A DNA stretch of 64,000 nucleotides from Lentisphaerales bacterium (GCA_022446985.1 JAKVBD010000003.1:62001-126000); one strand, 5' to 3'; positions 16,141-25,391 are shown, counted from the stretch's first letter. Notes: generated from the letters alone by a model not told the origin. Numbers and translations: made by a program.

Positions 16141-17445
16141 ATGCTCATCCGCAAACTAAGTGCTATTGCTGCAATCTGCGGCTATTGTACAGTATCTTCT
16201 CCAGCAATGGCAGAAGATCTAAGTGTTAAAGAAATGCTTCTAAAGCAACAACAGCAAATAGAAGCTCTTCAGAGCAAAATTGCTGAGCAGGAAGCTGTTC
16301 ACAATGAAGCTTTAACTCACTACATCAAGAACGAAGTAGACCGTGCTCTTGCAGATCACAGCGGCAGTCTATTAACACTTGGCAGCAATGTTGAAAACCT
16401 GACTTTCAAAGGTGACTTGAGAGTAAGATGGGAAAATGCTGATTGGGATGATAATAGCAACGATGATGCAAACAGTAAAGCAGGAAAGCAACAAGACAGA
16501 TTCCGTCAGCGTTTCCGTCTTGGCTTTCTTTGGAAAACGAATGAAGGCTGGGAAATCGGCGCTGGTTTAGCTACTGGCGGCTCAAGTGCAATATCAGCAA
16601 ATGACACTTACTCTGAAGGTAGTGCATTTGAGACAGGTAATATTAGCCTTGATTACGCTTACGCTAAACACAAGTTTGACAGTGGTATAAGCTTAACATT
16701 AGGTCAGCATAAAAACCCATTTATACACTCTGGCATTATGTACGACAGCGATGTAAGATTTGTCGGTGCTACAGGCCAATTCAGCAATGATAGTGGCTTT
16801 TTTGCAACTGCTGGTGCTTACGAAGTTTTCAACTACGACAAAGATGCTGAAGACTCTGCGAAACTTTTTGCCGTACAGGCTGGTGTATCACAAAGCGGTT
16901 TAACTGCAGCTCTAGGTTATTTCCATTACAATTCGGCAATCACAGATGAATGGACTGACCTTGATGCTGATGATGCATTCGATGACAATGAGTGGTCAAA
17001 CAACGATACTGATTTCCAAATCGTTCATGCTTATGCTGGCTTTGAAGGTAAAACTGATAGCTTTGGATACAATGTTTATGCAGAGTATTTCGTAAATATT
17101 GGTGCTGATAATGATGGCACATCACAAGCTGTTGGGCCTAAAAACACTCTTGACCCAGAAGACGAAGATACTGGTTTCGTTCTCGGGGCTGATATATCAG
17201 TAGATAAGATGAAGTTTGGATACCAATATGCAAATATTGAAGCTGATGCGGCCTACAGAGAGCTAACAGATAGTGACTTTGCATCGTCCATCTCCGAGCA
17301 AACAAATGCAGAAGCACACATCTTTAAAGCCAGCTATAAAGTTACCAAAAATTTCTCCATCGGCACTAAATATGTGATGGCTGAAGAAATTGACGGAACT
17401 GATGAAGGCGAACTTTTCCAGTTTGACTTTAAATACAAGTTCTAA
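16141..17445 (+). CDS. Outer-membrane porin
   Basis: The 434-residue product has a signal peptide ending SSPAMA, then a short coiled-coil (KEMLLKQQQQIEALQSKIAEQ) likely to trimerise. A long series of amphipathic beta strands with acidic, Asn/Asp-rich loops follows, ending in FKYKF with the C-terminal Phe that marks outer-membrane beta-barrels. It fits the putative porin families of Gram-negative bacteria; solute specificity is unknown. Start ATG 16141 was preferred over in-frame GTG 16135 because AAGAGG overlaps that GTG and lies 5 nt before the ATG. It has its own promoter and terminators, so it is probably expressed alone and strongly. Confidence 0.88.
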   Translation: MLIRKLSAIAAICGYCTVSSPAMAEDLSVKEMLLKQQQQIEALQSKIAEQEAVHNEALTHYIKNEVDRALADHSGSLLTLGSNVENLTFKGDLRVRWENADWDDNSNDDANSKAGKQQDRFRQRFRLGFLWKTNEGWEIGAGLATGGSSAISANDTYSEGSAFETGNISLDYAYAKHKFDSGISLTLGQHKNPFIHSGIMYDSDVRFVGATGQFSNDSGFFATAGAYEVFNYDKDAEDSAKLFAVQAGVSQSGLTAALGYFHYNSAITDEWTDLDADDAFDDNEWSNNDTDFQIVHAYAGFEGKTDSFGYNVYAEYFVNIGADNDGTSQAVGPKNTLDPEDEDTGFVLGADISVDKMKFGYQYANIEADAAYRELTDSDFASSISEQTNAEAHIFKASYKVTKNFSIGTKYVMAEEIDGTDEGELFQFDFKYKF

Positions 17446-17463
17446 TTTGGAATTATTCATTAA

Positions 17464-17481
17464 AGGCTTCTTCAGAAGCCT
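17464..17481. terminator. Hairpin just after the porin gene
   Basis: AGGCTTC and GAAGCCT form a perfect 7-bp stem with a TTCA loop, 19 nt after the porin stop. No T-run follows directly, so it may protect the 3' end rather than terminate. Confidence 0.45.
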
Positions 17482-17492
17482 GATTTGATCAC

Positions 17493-17527
17493 AAAAAAGC
17501 CGGACTGAAATTCAGTCCGGCTTTTTT
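17493..17527. terminator. Strong bidirectional terminator between porin and gatB
   Basis: A 17-bp perfect stem centred on 17510 has A6 on one side and T6 on the other, giving a rho-independent terminator on both strands. It separates the convergent porin and gatCAB units. Confidence 0.92.
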
Positions 17528-17547
17528 GATTTAAGCTTTACTAATAA

Positions 17548-18996
17548 TTATTCACTAAGCTTTTTCTTAAGCATAGGAATAACCATTGGTGCTGGAGCTT
17601 TACCTTTAGAAGCTCGCATAACCTGTCCCATAAGAAACTGAATCGCATTCTGCTTACCTTCTTTGTACTCTGCAACTGCTTTAGGGTTATTTGAAATTGC
17701 TTCATCAACCCAGGCTTCCAGAGCACTTTCATCAAGCTCAACAATTAAGTTCTTAGCTTTAGCCAACTCTTCGGCATTTCCACCCTCTTCTAAAAGAGTC
17801 GGCAGAAGTTTACCATAGGCATTTTTCTGAATCTTATTTGCTTCAACAAGCTTAACCAAATCAACAAGATGTTCCGGCTCAAGCTTAGTCTGGTCAAGAG
17901 TCTTACCACTTTCAGACAATAAGGCATTTAACTGATTCATCATAATATTTGCGATGGCTTTAGGCTTCTTAACCTTTTCACCGGCTTTCAAGAAAAAGTC
18001 CGCAGTGGATTTCTCCAGAGTCAAAACATGAGCATCGTACTCAGTAACACCAAAATCTTTTTCAAACTTCTTGCGGTACTCAAGTGGAGTCATTGGCTTT
18101 TCAGCTTTAAAAGCTTTAATCTGCTCTTCTGACAGTACTACTGGAGGAAGGTCCGGCTCCGGAAAATAACGGTAGTCATCTGCAGTTTCTTTAAAACGCA
18201 TATGTACAGTTTCACCAAGAGCATCATTCCAACGACGTGTCTCCTGACGAATAGAGCCGCCATTTTCATAGATCTCAGTCTGCCTTTCAATCTCATAATT
18301 GATCGAAAGCCAGATGTGACGAGTCGAGTTCAGGTTTTTAATCTCTACCTTAGTATTAAAAGGAGTTCCGGGCTTATGAATAGAAATATTGACATCACAA
18401 CGGAATTGACCTTTTTCCTGATCACAATCGGAAATTCCACCATATCTCATAATCTGTTGTAGAGACTGAACATAGGCATAAGCTTCATCAGCACTATGCA
18501 TTTCCGGCATCGAAACTGTTTCAAGCAGAGGAACTCCTGCTCGGTTATAATCAACAGTTGAGTACTTCTCGTCATCAAAGTGAGTTGATTTACCAACGTC
18601 CTCTTCCAGGTGAATACGCTCCATACCGACAAAACGCTCTTCAATCATTTCACCTGAGAGACCTTTACCACCAATTGGAATTCTACCATGCTCACAGAAA
18701 GGCAAATCAAATTGAGTAATCTGGAAGTTCTTCGGCTGATCCGGATAGAAGTAAGATTTGCGGTCAAACTTAGAGTAACGGGCAATTTGACTATCTGTCA
18801 TCAAACCGGCTTTAACAATCTGGTGAATTGCTTCACGGTTAACTACAGGTAAAACCCCAGGGTGCCCAAGACAGATCGCACAAGTATTTGTATTTGGCTC
18901 ATCGCCATAAGAGTTCTTACAGCTGCAAAAGACTTTCGTTTCAGATTTGGCCTGAACGTGAATTTCAAGACCTATAACTGCTCTCCATTCAGACAT
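17548..18996 (-). CDS. gatB: Asp-tRNA(Asn)/Glu-tRNA(Gln) amidotransferase subunit B
   Basis: GatB binds the misacylated tRNA and phosphorylates the side chain before amidation in the GatCAB complex. The 482-residue protein begins EWRAVIGLEIHVQ, carries the cysteine zinc motif (CSCKNSYG...CAICLGHPG) and ends in the YqeY-like tail domain that contacts the tRNA elbow (ALEAWVDEAI...QFLMGQVMRASKGKA). It is the last gene of gatC-gatA-gatB, 1 nt after gatA. The organism therefore makes Gln-tRNA or Asn-tRNA, or both, by the indirect route. Confidence 0.97.
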   Translation of the reverse strand: MSEWRAVIGLEIHVQAKSETKVFCSCKNSYGDEPNTNTCAICLGHPGVLPVVNREAIHQIVKAGLMTDSQIARYSKFDRKSYFYPDQPKNFQITQFDLPFCEHGRIPIGGKGLSGEMIEERFVGMERIHLEEDVGKSTHFDDEKYSTVDYNRAGVPLLETVSMPEMHSADEAYAYVQSLQQIMRYGGISDCDQEKGQFRCDVNISIHKPGTPFNTKVEIKNLNSTRHIWLSINYEIERQTEIYENGGSIRQETRRWNDALGETVHMRFKETADDYRYFPEPDLPPVVLSEEQIKAFKAEKPMTPLEYRKKFEKDFGVTEYDAHVLTLEKSTADFFLKAGEKVKKPKAIANIMMNQLNALLSESGKTLDQTKLEPEHLVDLVKLVEANKIQKNAYGKLLPTLLEEGGNAEELAKAKNLIVELDESALEAWVDEAISNNPKAVAEYKEGKQNAIQFLMGQVMRASKGKAPAPMVIPMLKKKLSE

Positions 18997-18997
18997 A

Positions 18998-20464
18998 TTA
19001 TAGCTCCGCTTCTTTTAAAGTTAATTCAGAATTTTGTTCATAAGCATAGGCTGCTCTAAAGACGGCTTTTTCACCAAGAGCCGGCCCCATGATTTGTAAA
19101 CCAATCGGCATCCCCTTGTCGTCCTCTCCACAAGGTACTGAAATACCGCAAATACCAGCAAGATTAGCACTCGTCGTCAAAATATCCGCCAGGTAAAGTT
19201 TAACTGGATCGTCTGAACTAGTCCCAAACTCAAAAGCAGTCTCAGGAGAAACTGGCGATACCAAAACATCGCACTGTTCAAAAGCCTTCTCAAAATCCTG
19301 ACGAATAAGAGTTCTTACTTTCTGAGCCTTGTGGTAGTACTTATGATTATCATATGTACTTAGAACATATGTACCTAACATTATTCTACGCTGAACTTCT
19401 TCACCAAAACCCTGTGAACGAGTATCGTTGTAGAGATCAAGAATTCTGCCAGTCTCGTTGATTCGGTTACCATAACGAATACCTTCAAAACGTGCCAAGT
19501 TCGTTGAGGCTTCTGCAGTTGCAATAACATAATAAGTAGCAATGGCATATTTAGTATGTGGCAAAGATACTTCTACTACTTCAGCACCTTGAGCTTTAAT
19601 ATTTTCAATAGCTTCTTCAACGCGCTGTCTAACGGCTGCTTCCATACCATCTACTTCAAAGTATTCTTTTGGAATACCAACTTTCATACCAGCAAAGCTT
19701 GCACCTTGCAGAGAAGATTCAAAGTCAGTAATCTTTCCAGGCAGTGAAGTAGAATCCATCTTATCTTCACCGTTGATTATATCGAGAATCAATGCTGAGT
19801 CCTGAACGTCTTTTGTCATAGGACCAATTTGATCTAGAGAAGAACCAAAGGCTACCAGACCGAAACGCGAAACCAAACCATAAGTTGGCTTCAAACCAAC
19901 AATACCGCAGAATGATGCTGGCTGACGAATAGAGCCACCAGTGTCAGAACCCAAAGCACCTAAAAACTCTTTGGAGGCAACACCTGCTGCTGAACCGCCA
20001 GAAGAACCACCTGGAACACAGTTCAGATTATGCGGGTTTGCTGTTTTCTTAATTTGGCTTGATTCTGTTGTTGAGCCCATGGCAAATTCATCCATGTTCG
20101 CTCTACCAAAAACGATACAACCTGCATCCTTTAACTTGGTGACAACTGTAGAATCGTAAATATTCTCAAGGCCATTCAAGATTGATGAAGAACAACGGGC
20201 TTCTTCACCTTTTGCAACAATGTTATCTTTGATTGTAATCGGCAGACCATCGTAGCGGCCAAAAGCTTTACCTTCAGCTCGACGCTTATCTGATTCTTCT
20301 GCAGCAGCAATGACTTTTTCGTCATCTATAGAAACAAGAGCACCCACTCTTTCTTCTACCTCTTCAATTCTAGACAGCAACGCTTCACAAAGTTCACGTG
20401 AAGTTACTTCTCCGGCTACAAGTTTATCTGCAGCTTCGTGTAATGTAAGATCAATCAAACTCAT
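18998..20464 (-). CDS. gatA: Asp-tRNA(Asn)/Glu-tRNA(Gln) amidotransferase subunit A
   Basis: GatA is the glutaminase that releases ammonia for the amidation. The 488-residue protein shows the amidase signature with the Ser-cisSer-Lys triad: PITIKDNI (Lys), GGSSGGSAAG and GSDTGGSIRQPA. Length matches the family. It overlaps gatC by 4 nt and is followed by gatB after 1 nt, the common gatCAB order. Confidence 0.97.
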   Translation of the reverse strand: MSLIDLTLHEAADKLVAGEVTSRELCEALLSRIEEVEERVGALVSIDDEKVIAAAEESDKRRAEGKAFGRYDGLPITIKDNIVAKGEEARCSSSILNGLENIYDSTVVTKLKDAGCIVFGRANMDEFAMGSTTESSQIKKTANPHNLNCVPGGSSGGSAAGVASKEFLGALGSDTGGSIRQPASFCGIVGLKPTYGLVSRFGLVAFGSSLDQIGPMTKDVQDSALILDIINGEDKMDSTSLPGKITDFESSLQGASFAGMKVGIPKEYFEVDGMEAAVRQRVEEAIENIKAQGAEVVEVSLPHTKYAIATYYVIATAEASTNLARFEGIRYGNRINETGRILDLYNDTRSQGFGEEVQRRIMLGTYVLSTYDNHKYYHKAQKVRTLIRQDFEKAFEQCDVLVSPVSPETAFEFGTSSDDPVKLYLADILTTSANLAGICGISVPCGEDDKGMPIGLQIMGPALGEKAVFRAAYAYEQNSELTLKEAEL

Positions 20465-20772
20465 GACTCTGCATCCTCTTTCTCTTCAATCATCTGAGGA
20501 ACGCGGTTCTGGTTATCTTCCGACTCAGGGAAGGTTGCAACTACTTCGCTTACTGCTACTGACTGACCAACAACATCTTCACGAATAACATTTTCAACAG
20601 TCACTGCAAAGTTAGTGCCTTCGACATTTTCTATATCAAGTTCTGAAATGCCATCAACCATTTCCAGTATGTCCCCCATTTGCTTTTTAAGCATCGGGAT
20701 CTGCTCTTCTTTTAAAGTCAGTCTGGACAGTTTGGCATAATGCTCAACATCAAAATCCTGGCTCACGTTCAA
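20461..20772 (-). CDS. gatC: Asp-tRNA(Asn)/Glu-tRNA(Gln) amidotransferase subunit C
   Basis: GatC is the small belt protein that wraps GatA and GatB. The 103-residue product has the N-terminal HYAKLSRLTL helix, the LDIENVEGT turn and the IREDVVG motif typical of GatC. It is the first gene of the operon and overlaps gatA by 4 nt, so the subunits are translationally coupled. The tail is unusually acidic. Confidence 0.93.
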   Translation of the reverse strand: MNVSQDFDVEHYAKLSRLTLKEEQIPMLKKQMGDILEMVDGISELDIENVEGTNFAVTVENVIREDVVGQSVAVSEVVATFPESEDNQNRVPQMIEEKEDAES

Positions 20773-20919
20773 CTCCAGTTTATGGTTAAATTCGATATTT
20801 AAAATTTGAATACAGGCACATTAAACCGCCTAGCCGATAAGGCAAGATTCAGCTGCTGTAGAAAAGTATTATTGAAGGAAGAACTGTTGAGGAAAGCTAA
20901 ATTATTACACACTTTCTCT

Positions 20920-21375
20920 TCAACGTTTAATTTTATCCTCTGAATCAAGCATAATGGTGACGGGCCCGTCATTGTGAATTGTCACTTTCATGTCGGCGCC
21001 AAACTCACCACTTTGAACCTTCACCCCAAGAGCTTTACATCTCTCATTAAATAATTCATAGAGGAGAATAGCTTTTTCAGGTCTGGCTGACTCTGTAAAG
21101 CCTGGACGCTTCCCTTTTCGAGTATTGGCATAAAGAGTGAATTGCGAAATAACAAGTAAATCATAGCCTCTATCCATGAGAGAGTCATTAAATTTGCCAT
21201 TGGCATCAGTAAAGACCCTTAAGTCAGACATTTTGTCTACCAGGTATTCAACGTCTTTTTCTGTATCATCATGTCTTACTCCGAGAAGAATGACGAAACC
21301 ATTGTCGATTTCGCCCTTAATCTCACCGGCGATCATTACTCGGCCATAGGTGACTCTCTGTAAAAGAGCCCTCAT
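20920..21375 (-). CDS. dtd: D-aminoacyl-tRNA deacylase
   Basis: Dtd hydrolyses D-amino acids and glycine wrongly attached to tRNA. The 151-residue protein has both family motifs: SQFTLYA and the cross-subunit NDGPVT containing the Gly-cisPro. Its N-terminus (MRALLQRVTYGRV) is typical. The start codon shares one base with the stop of the upstream rdgC-like gene (TAATG), so translation is coupled. Confidence 0.96.
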   Translation of the reverse strand: MRALLQRVTYGRVMIAGEIKGEIDNGFVILLGVRHDDTEKDVEYLVDKMSDLRVFTDANGKFNDSLMDRGYDLLVISQFTLYANTRKGKRPGFTESARPEKAILLYELFNERCKALGVKVQSGEFGADMKVTIHNDGPVTIMLDSEDKIKR

Positions 21376-22487
21376 TACTCGCTGTGAGTTTCTGGATTGT
21401 GGTAAAGTCTGTTAGTTGCCCAATCGTGAACATCTTCTATTAGAGTGGAGCGATCTTTACCTGAGAAACTTTTGATAAACTCATGATAAAGGTGATAAAA
21501 AGCCTGCTGAAGCACATTTAAGAATTCAATTCTTTCTTCAAACCTGGCAATCCTATCCATCGCTTCGCCATCAGGTAGCTTTACAGATTTGAACATAAAG
21601 AAGTCTGCATCAAGTGTGAATGTCCAAATCTCATCGCCACGAACAAAAGATAAACGAGCGCTTCTAAGTTTTTTACCGGCACGAATGGCTTGGTGCGCTT
21701 CTGGGCTCAATGTAGGCAAACCTTTTCTAAGAACTGATTCATGAGCTCCCATATTCTCTGAACAAAGAATTAGTGGCCCATCAATTCCGACAGTAAACTC
21801 GCCTACATCCGGAACAGTAAATTTTGGTGTATCTGACTCGACTTTGTACCAAATCCAGGTAAGAAAATCTCTACCAAGCATGAGTTCATCGCCACTATTA
21901 AGATTTGTACCTGCAAAATCAATTGGATCGAATTGTACACTATTTGTTTCCAGTGCACGCATAGCTTCCCCCACTGGAGAAAGCGGCACAGCTTCACAGC
22001 CGATCGTTTCAATAAATAACTTTATAAGATTGTCGCTCTGTTTCACTGAACTTGAGCCGATATAAAGGATATTTGTCTCATTATCAAAAACGACTGGAAT
22101 ACCGGAAAATTGAGGAGGCATGAACTTCAATAACTGTTCTTCAACTTCTTCTTTAATCTCTTTTTTGCGCTTTCTGCTAACAGAGCTTATCTTTTCTGCT
22201 TCCATAAGTGCCAATTCTCGCTGCATACATTCTGCATTCATCAGTGACTTTGGAATTTTGCGAACTGCACTTCTAAAATGGAGATGAAGAAAGTCTCCGA
22301 CGTAAGCGGTATCCGAGTCAATTCTTCTTTCCAGTAAATGTCTGGCTACCCAACCAAGATTTGGAGTATCTGTAACTTTTTCCGGCAAACAAGCTGCATG
22401 CTCGGAAAACTTCTCTAGGTGATCTTCTGGGATGTCTTCTAAGACTTTATAGACATTGAAAGAAATGTTACCGCTGTCAAATGGCAT
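21375..22487 (-). CDS. rdgC: RdgC-like recombination-associated protein
   Basis: RdgC forms a ring around DNA and restrains RecA in proteobacteria. This 371-residue protein shows the family layout: an early GWVARHLLERR segment and a Lys/Glu-rich helix (SRKRKKEIKEEVEEQLL) running into MPPQFSGIPVVFD. An IYIGSSS strand and a second repeated half with the PLSPVGEAMRAL motif follow. It is somewhat longer than E. coli RdgC. Start ATG 22487 was chosen because the longer open frame would run through the divergent nuclease gene, and AGGG lies 7 nt upstream. It is coupled to dtd. Function outside proteobacteria is inferred only from similarity. Confidence 0.7.
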   Translation of the reverse strand: MPFDSGNISFNVYKVLEDIPEDHLEKFSEHAACLPEKVTDTPNLGWVARHLLERRIDSDTAYVGDFLHLHFRSAVRKIPKSLMNAECMQRELALMEAEKISSVSRKRKKEIKEEVEEQLLKFMPPQFSGIPVVFDNETNILYIGSSSVKQSDNLIKLFIETIGCEAVPLSPVGEAMRALETNSVQFDPIDFAGTNLNSGDELMLGRDFLTWIWYKVESDTPKFTVPDVGEFTVGIDGPLILCSENMGAHESVLRKGLPTLSPEAHQAIRAGKKLRSARLSFVRGDEIWTFTLDADFFMFKSVKLPDGEAMDRIARFEERIEFLNVLQQAFYHLYHEFIKSFSGKDRSTLIEDVHDWATNRLYHNPETHSE

Positions 22488-22579
22488 AATAAACCCTGGT
22501 GCGTTATTGTCAGTTATTGAAATTTTAATGTCAGCTAAGTGACATCTTTTATATCTGTTTTCAATACTAATAAGGGCAT

Positions 22580-23071
22580 ATGATGAAAAAAACTCTCTTC
22601 TCAATTTTCTTTTTATTCTGTTTCCTGAAAATGGCCCATACAGAGTCAATTCAAGTCGTTTTTAACCGGGACTGCGAAGGCCAACTTGTCAGTCATATAG
22701 TTAAGGCAAAGAAAAACATAAAAGTGGCAATCTACTCTTTCACTCGCTTTAAAGTCGCTAGAGCCCTCATAAATGCTAAAAACAAAGGTGTGAAGGTTGA
22801 ACTTGTAGTCGATGGTAAACAGGCTGAGGGTGAATACGGTGATAAAATTATACAGCTTTTAAATAACAATGGCATAAAACCGCAACTTATTTTCAAAGAG
22901 CACGGGCATATGCATCATAAATTTATGATTATTGATGAGTCCATAACACTCACAGGCAGTTACAACTTCTCGACTAATGCAGCAAAGCTAAGTGATGAAT
23001 CTCTACTCATCATCGATAATAAAAAAATTGCTCAGAAGTTTATAAATGAATGGCAAAGGCTCCTCAAATAG
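22580..23071 (+). CDS. Exported phospholipase D-family nuclease (single HKD)
   Basis: The 163-residue protein has a signal peptide (hydrophobic segment, cleavage near MAHT-ES) and one complete HKD motif: HHKFMIIDESITLTGSYNFS. One motif per chain and this size match the Nuc endonuclease subgroup, which dimerises to build the active site. It probably degrades nucleic acid in the periplasm or outside; lipid cleavage is less likely. AAGGG precedes the tandem ATG codons at 22580/22583. A weak imperfect hairpin (about 23078-23099) follows. Confidence 0.85.
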   Translation: MMKKTLFSIFFLFCFLKMAHTESIQVVFNRDCEGQLVSHIVKAKKNIKVAIYSFTRFKVARALINAKNKGVKVELVVDGKQAEGEYGDKIIQLLNNNGIKPQLIFKEHGHMHHKFMIIDESITLTGSYNFSTNAAKLSDESLLIIDNKKIAQKFINEWQRLLK

Positions 23072-23138
23072 AAAAAGCGCAACTTATAGAAGCTGCGCTC
23101 GTCCTCAACAAAAAATAAAACTAAGAAATCGAGTCTGT

Positions 23139-23468
23139 TTAAGTCGACATGCTCAGAACTTCTTTATAGGCTTCTAAAAGCTTATTTCGAACTTCTTTCA
23201 TGAGTTGGAAAGCAATATCCGCTTCTTCCATTTTCATGACAACATCTTGAATACTGGTTGACTCCCCAGCAGCAAGTTGTTTAATTGAACTGTCGGCTTC
23301 TTTCTGTGCGACGTCAACGTCTTGTATTAACTGACCTAAGACCTCATCAAAAGCAGGTGCATCCTTATCTCCAGTGACCTCGGCAGTCTGCTGGTGAAGT
23401 TTTTGCAACTCTTGAAGTTGAGTCTGCAAAGTTTCCATCTGCGGATTTATATCGTTGATCATATCCAA
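23139..23468 (-). CDS. fliE: Flagellar hook-basal body protein FliE
   Basis: FliE joins the MS ring to the proximal rod. The 109-residue protein has the short disordered N-terminus, the central FDEVLGQLIQDVDVAQKEAD helix and the conserved C-terminal helix (AFQLMKEVRNKLLEAYKEVL). It is the third gene of flgB-flgC-fliE, a common order. Confidence 0.94.
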   Translation of the reverse strand: MDMINDINPQMETLQTQLQELQKLHQQTAEVTGDKDAPAFDEVLGQLIQDVDVAQKEADSSIKQLAAGESTSIQDVVMKMEEADIAFQLMKEVRNKLLEAYKEVLSMST

Positions 23469-23498
23469 AAGCCTCTGTTTCTTTTAAATATACACTTT

Positions 23499-23933
23499 TT
23501 ATGACTGTCCGCCAAGCTGTATAGTTTTTTCTGCCATCTTCTTACTCTCTTTCATGAGCTGCAAGTTGGCTTCATAAGCTCGCGTCGCCGTCATCATATC
23601 CACCATTTCCTCCAAAGGGGAAATATTCGGTTTTTTCAGCATTCCTTTCTCGTCAGCATGCGGGTGTGAAGGGTTAAATATTTCAATCGGATTCCGCTGG
23701 GAAGCAACAACATCTTTAACAAGGACACCACCCAAATTTGCGCCGTTATTCTTTCTGACATTTTGATTCAAAATAGTCTCAAAAACAACAATCTTTCTCT
23801 GGTAAAGGTTTTTACCTTGAGGAGATGTACTCTGAGAGTTCGCTATATTATTAGCTGCTACCTCCATTCGCAAACTTTCTGCGCGAAGGCCTGAGCTACT
23901 GATAGTCGAAGCTGGTATTAATTCATATCCCAT
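23499..23933 (-). CDS. flgC: Flagellar basal-body rod protein FlgC
   Basis: FlgC forms part of the proximal rod. The 144-residue protein carries the N-terminal rod signature (SSGLRAESLRMEVAANNIAN) and the C-terminal helix (EEMVDMMTATRAYEANLQLM) shared by axial flagellar proteins. It lies 10 nt after flgB and 30 nt before fliE. Confidence 0.96.
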   Translation of the reverse strand: MGYELIPASTISSSGLRAESLRMEVAANNIANSQSTSPQGKNLYQRKIVVFETILNQNVRKNNGANLGGVLVKDVVASQRNPIEIFNPSHPHADEKGMLKKPNISPLEEMVDMMTATRAYEANLQLMKESKKMAEKTIQLGGQS

Positions 23934-23943
23934 GATTCATCTC

Positions 23944-24297
23944 CTACCTTATAGCTGACTTGATAATGCCGACTTTGGATTTGAAAGCCTTTTGCATTAG
24001 GCTGAACATGACCCCATTTTGTGACATCTCATTCATCTCTTCTGTTATGTTAATGTTGTTCCCATCATTTCTCGGAGCGCCGCTCTCATCCAAGACAACT
24101 TTACCTTTCAACTTATGTAGATCATCTAAAGATCCACTTGAAAGAATTTCTTTTAACTTGTCTTCAAATTCTAACTCGCGCCGCGAATACCCTGGAGTAT
24201 TTGCATTTGCAATATTGTGAGCAATAACCTTTTGCCGGCCTGTTGACATTTCCATCATCTTGCTGAGCAGTGCTATTGAGTTTTCATCGCCTAACAT
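23944..24297 (-). CDS. flgB: Flagellar basal-body rod protein FlgB
   Basis: FlgB is a proximal rod subunit. The 117-residue protein has the rod motif RQKVIAHNIANANTPGYSRR and a C-terminal axial helix. The frame extends to TTG 24336, but ATG 24297 with an AGGTGA upstream is the better start. A sigma-54-like promoter is placed at 24332-24347, so this is probably the first gene of flgB-flgC-fliE. Confidence 0.93.
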   Translation of the reverse strand: MLGDENSIALLSKMMEMSTGRQKVIAHNIANANTPGYSRRELEFEDKLKEILSSGSLDDLHKLKGKVVLDESGAPRNDGNNINITEEMNEMSQNGVMFSLMQKAFKSKVGIIKSAIR

Positions 24298-24331
24298 CTC
24301 TTCACCTATATTTTTGTCTAAACTCTTGCCA

Positions 24332-24347
24332 CTCAAGAATCGTACCA
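24332..24347 (-). promoter_or_regulatory. Sigma-54-like promoter for flgB-flgC-fliE
   Basis: On the minus strand TGGTACG, four bases and TTGAG match the -24/-12 pattern with correct spacing, except that the -12 GC is GA. Transcription would start about 25 nt before flgB ATG 24297. The mismatch lowers confidence, but the neighbouring flagellin operon has a better copy. Confidence 0.4.
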
Positions 24348-24438
24348 GGTTTTCGAGAACTCACTTCATTGCATTTCCCGGGGCATTTTCTGCCGATTTA
24401 GGTAATATCTTCCATTAGCTCTTCACAAACTCATTCAA

Positions 24439-25380
24439 TTACCCAAGTAATTGAAGGACTTGCTGTGGCAATTGGTTTGCCTGTGCTAACATTGAGTTAC
24501 CAACCTGTGTTAAGATCTGGTACTTAGAAAACTGAGTAGTTTCAAAGGCCATATCTACATCACGGATTTTACTCTCTGAGGCACGAAGGTTGTCCTCATA
24601 GGAAAGCAACGCAGACTTTGTCTGTTCCATTCTGTTTTGCTGTGCACCCAGACGTGCTCTTGCATTCGCGATAAAGTTAATCGCATGTGCAATCTTACCA
24701 ATTGAGTTTTGCGTATTCACACTCATCGCGGAATTATCGACAATAGAACTCCATGAAACAGTATCTCTTGTAGAGCCAGTTGTCACATTAGCAGAGTTGT
24801 AAGTATAAGCTACTGTTGTGCCGATAATTTCAGTATTGGTAACCTGTAAATCGACCAATTGTAGATCAACTGTTTGATCCGTATCTGATCCAACCTGAAC
24901 TTTAATTGAGCCGCTTTCGACACCATCACCAGTAGTTATGGCAATACCATTACCACCACGGAACAAGTACAAGCCATTGTACTTAGCTGCCGCTGTACTC
25001 TGTGAAGTAATACGCTTAATTTCATTTTGCAGAGCAGAAAATTCAATCTGTACGTTTGCTCTGTCTTCTACTGTTTTGGTACCATCGTTTGCTTCGATTG
25101 CCAATTCACTCATACGAGCCAGCATGTCATTCATTTTTTGTAACCATGAATCTGCAGTCTGAATCAATGATATTGAGTTATCTACGTTTGAACGGGCCAT
25201 TGCCACATTTCGAGCCTGGCTACGCATTTTTTCACTGATACCGATGCCTGACGGGTCATCCGCTGCACCTTTTACACCAGTTGCCAAGTGATTCATTGCC
25301 TTCTGCATCATCGTTGTATTTGACGAATAATTCGACCATACATTAAATGCAGCTGAGTTATTAAAAACCTGCATTCCCAT
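24439..25380 (-). CDS. Flagellin
   Basis: The 313-residue filament protein has the conserved N-terminal D0/D1 helices (ATGVKGAADDPSGIGISEKM, VDNSISLIQTADSWL), a short Thr/Val-rich variable centre, and the C-terminal D0 helix ending NQLPQQVLQLLG. The first 20 residues (MGMQVFNNSAAFNVWSNYSS) depart from the usual MALxINTNxxAL start. AAGGAG stands 8 nt before the ATG. The gene lies 11 nt after fliW in one operon with a sigma-54-like promoter. Confidence 0.95.
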   Translation of the reverse strand: MGMQVFNNSAAFNVWSNYSSNTTMMQKAMNHLATGVKGAADDPSGIGISEKMRSQARNVAMARSNVDNSISLIQTADSWLQKMNDMLARMSELAIEANDGTKTVEDRANVQIEFSALQNEIKRITSQSTAAAKYNGLYLFRGGNGIAITTGDGVESGSIKVQVGSDTDQTVDLQLVDLQVTNTEIIGTTVAYTYNSANVTTGSTRDTVSWSSIVDNSAMSVNTQNSIGKIAHAINFIANARARLGAQQNRMEQTKSALLSYEDNLRASESKIRDVDMAFETTQFSKYQILTQVGNSMLAQANQLPQQVLQLLG

Positions 25381-25391
25381 TTTCTTACTCC

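Noticed and set aside
23078-23099. Terminator after the PLD nuclease gene
   Set aside because: The stem has a mismatch and no T-run follows on the plus strand.
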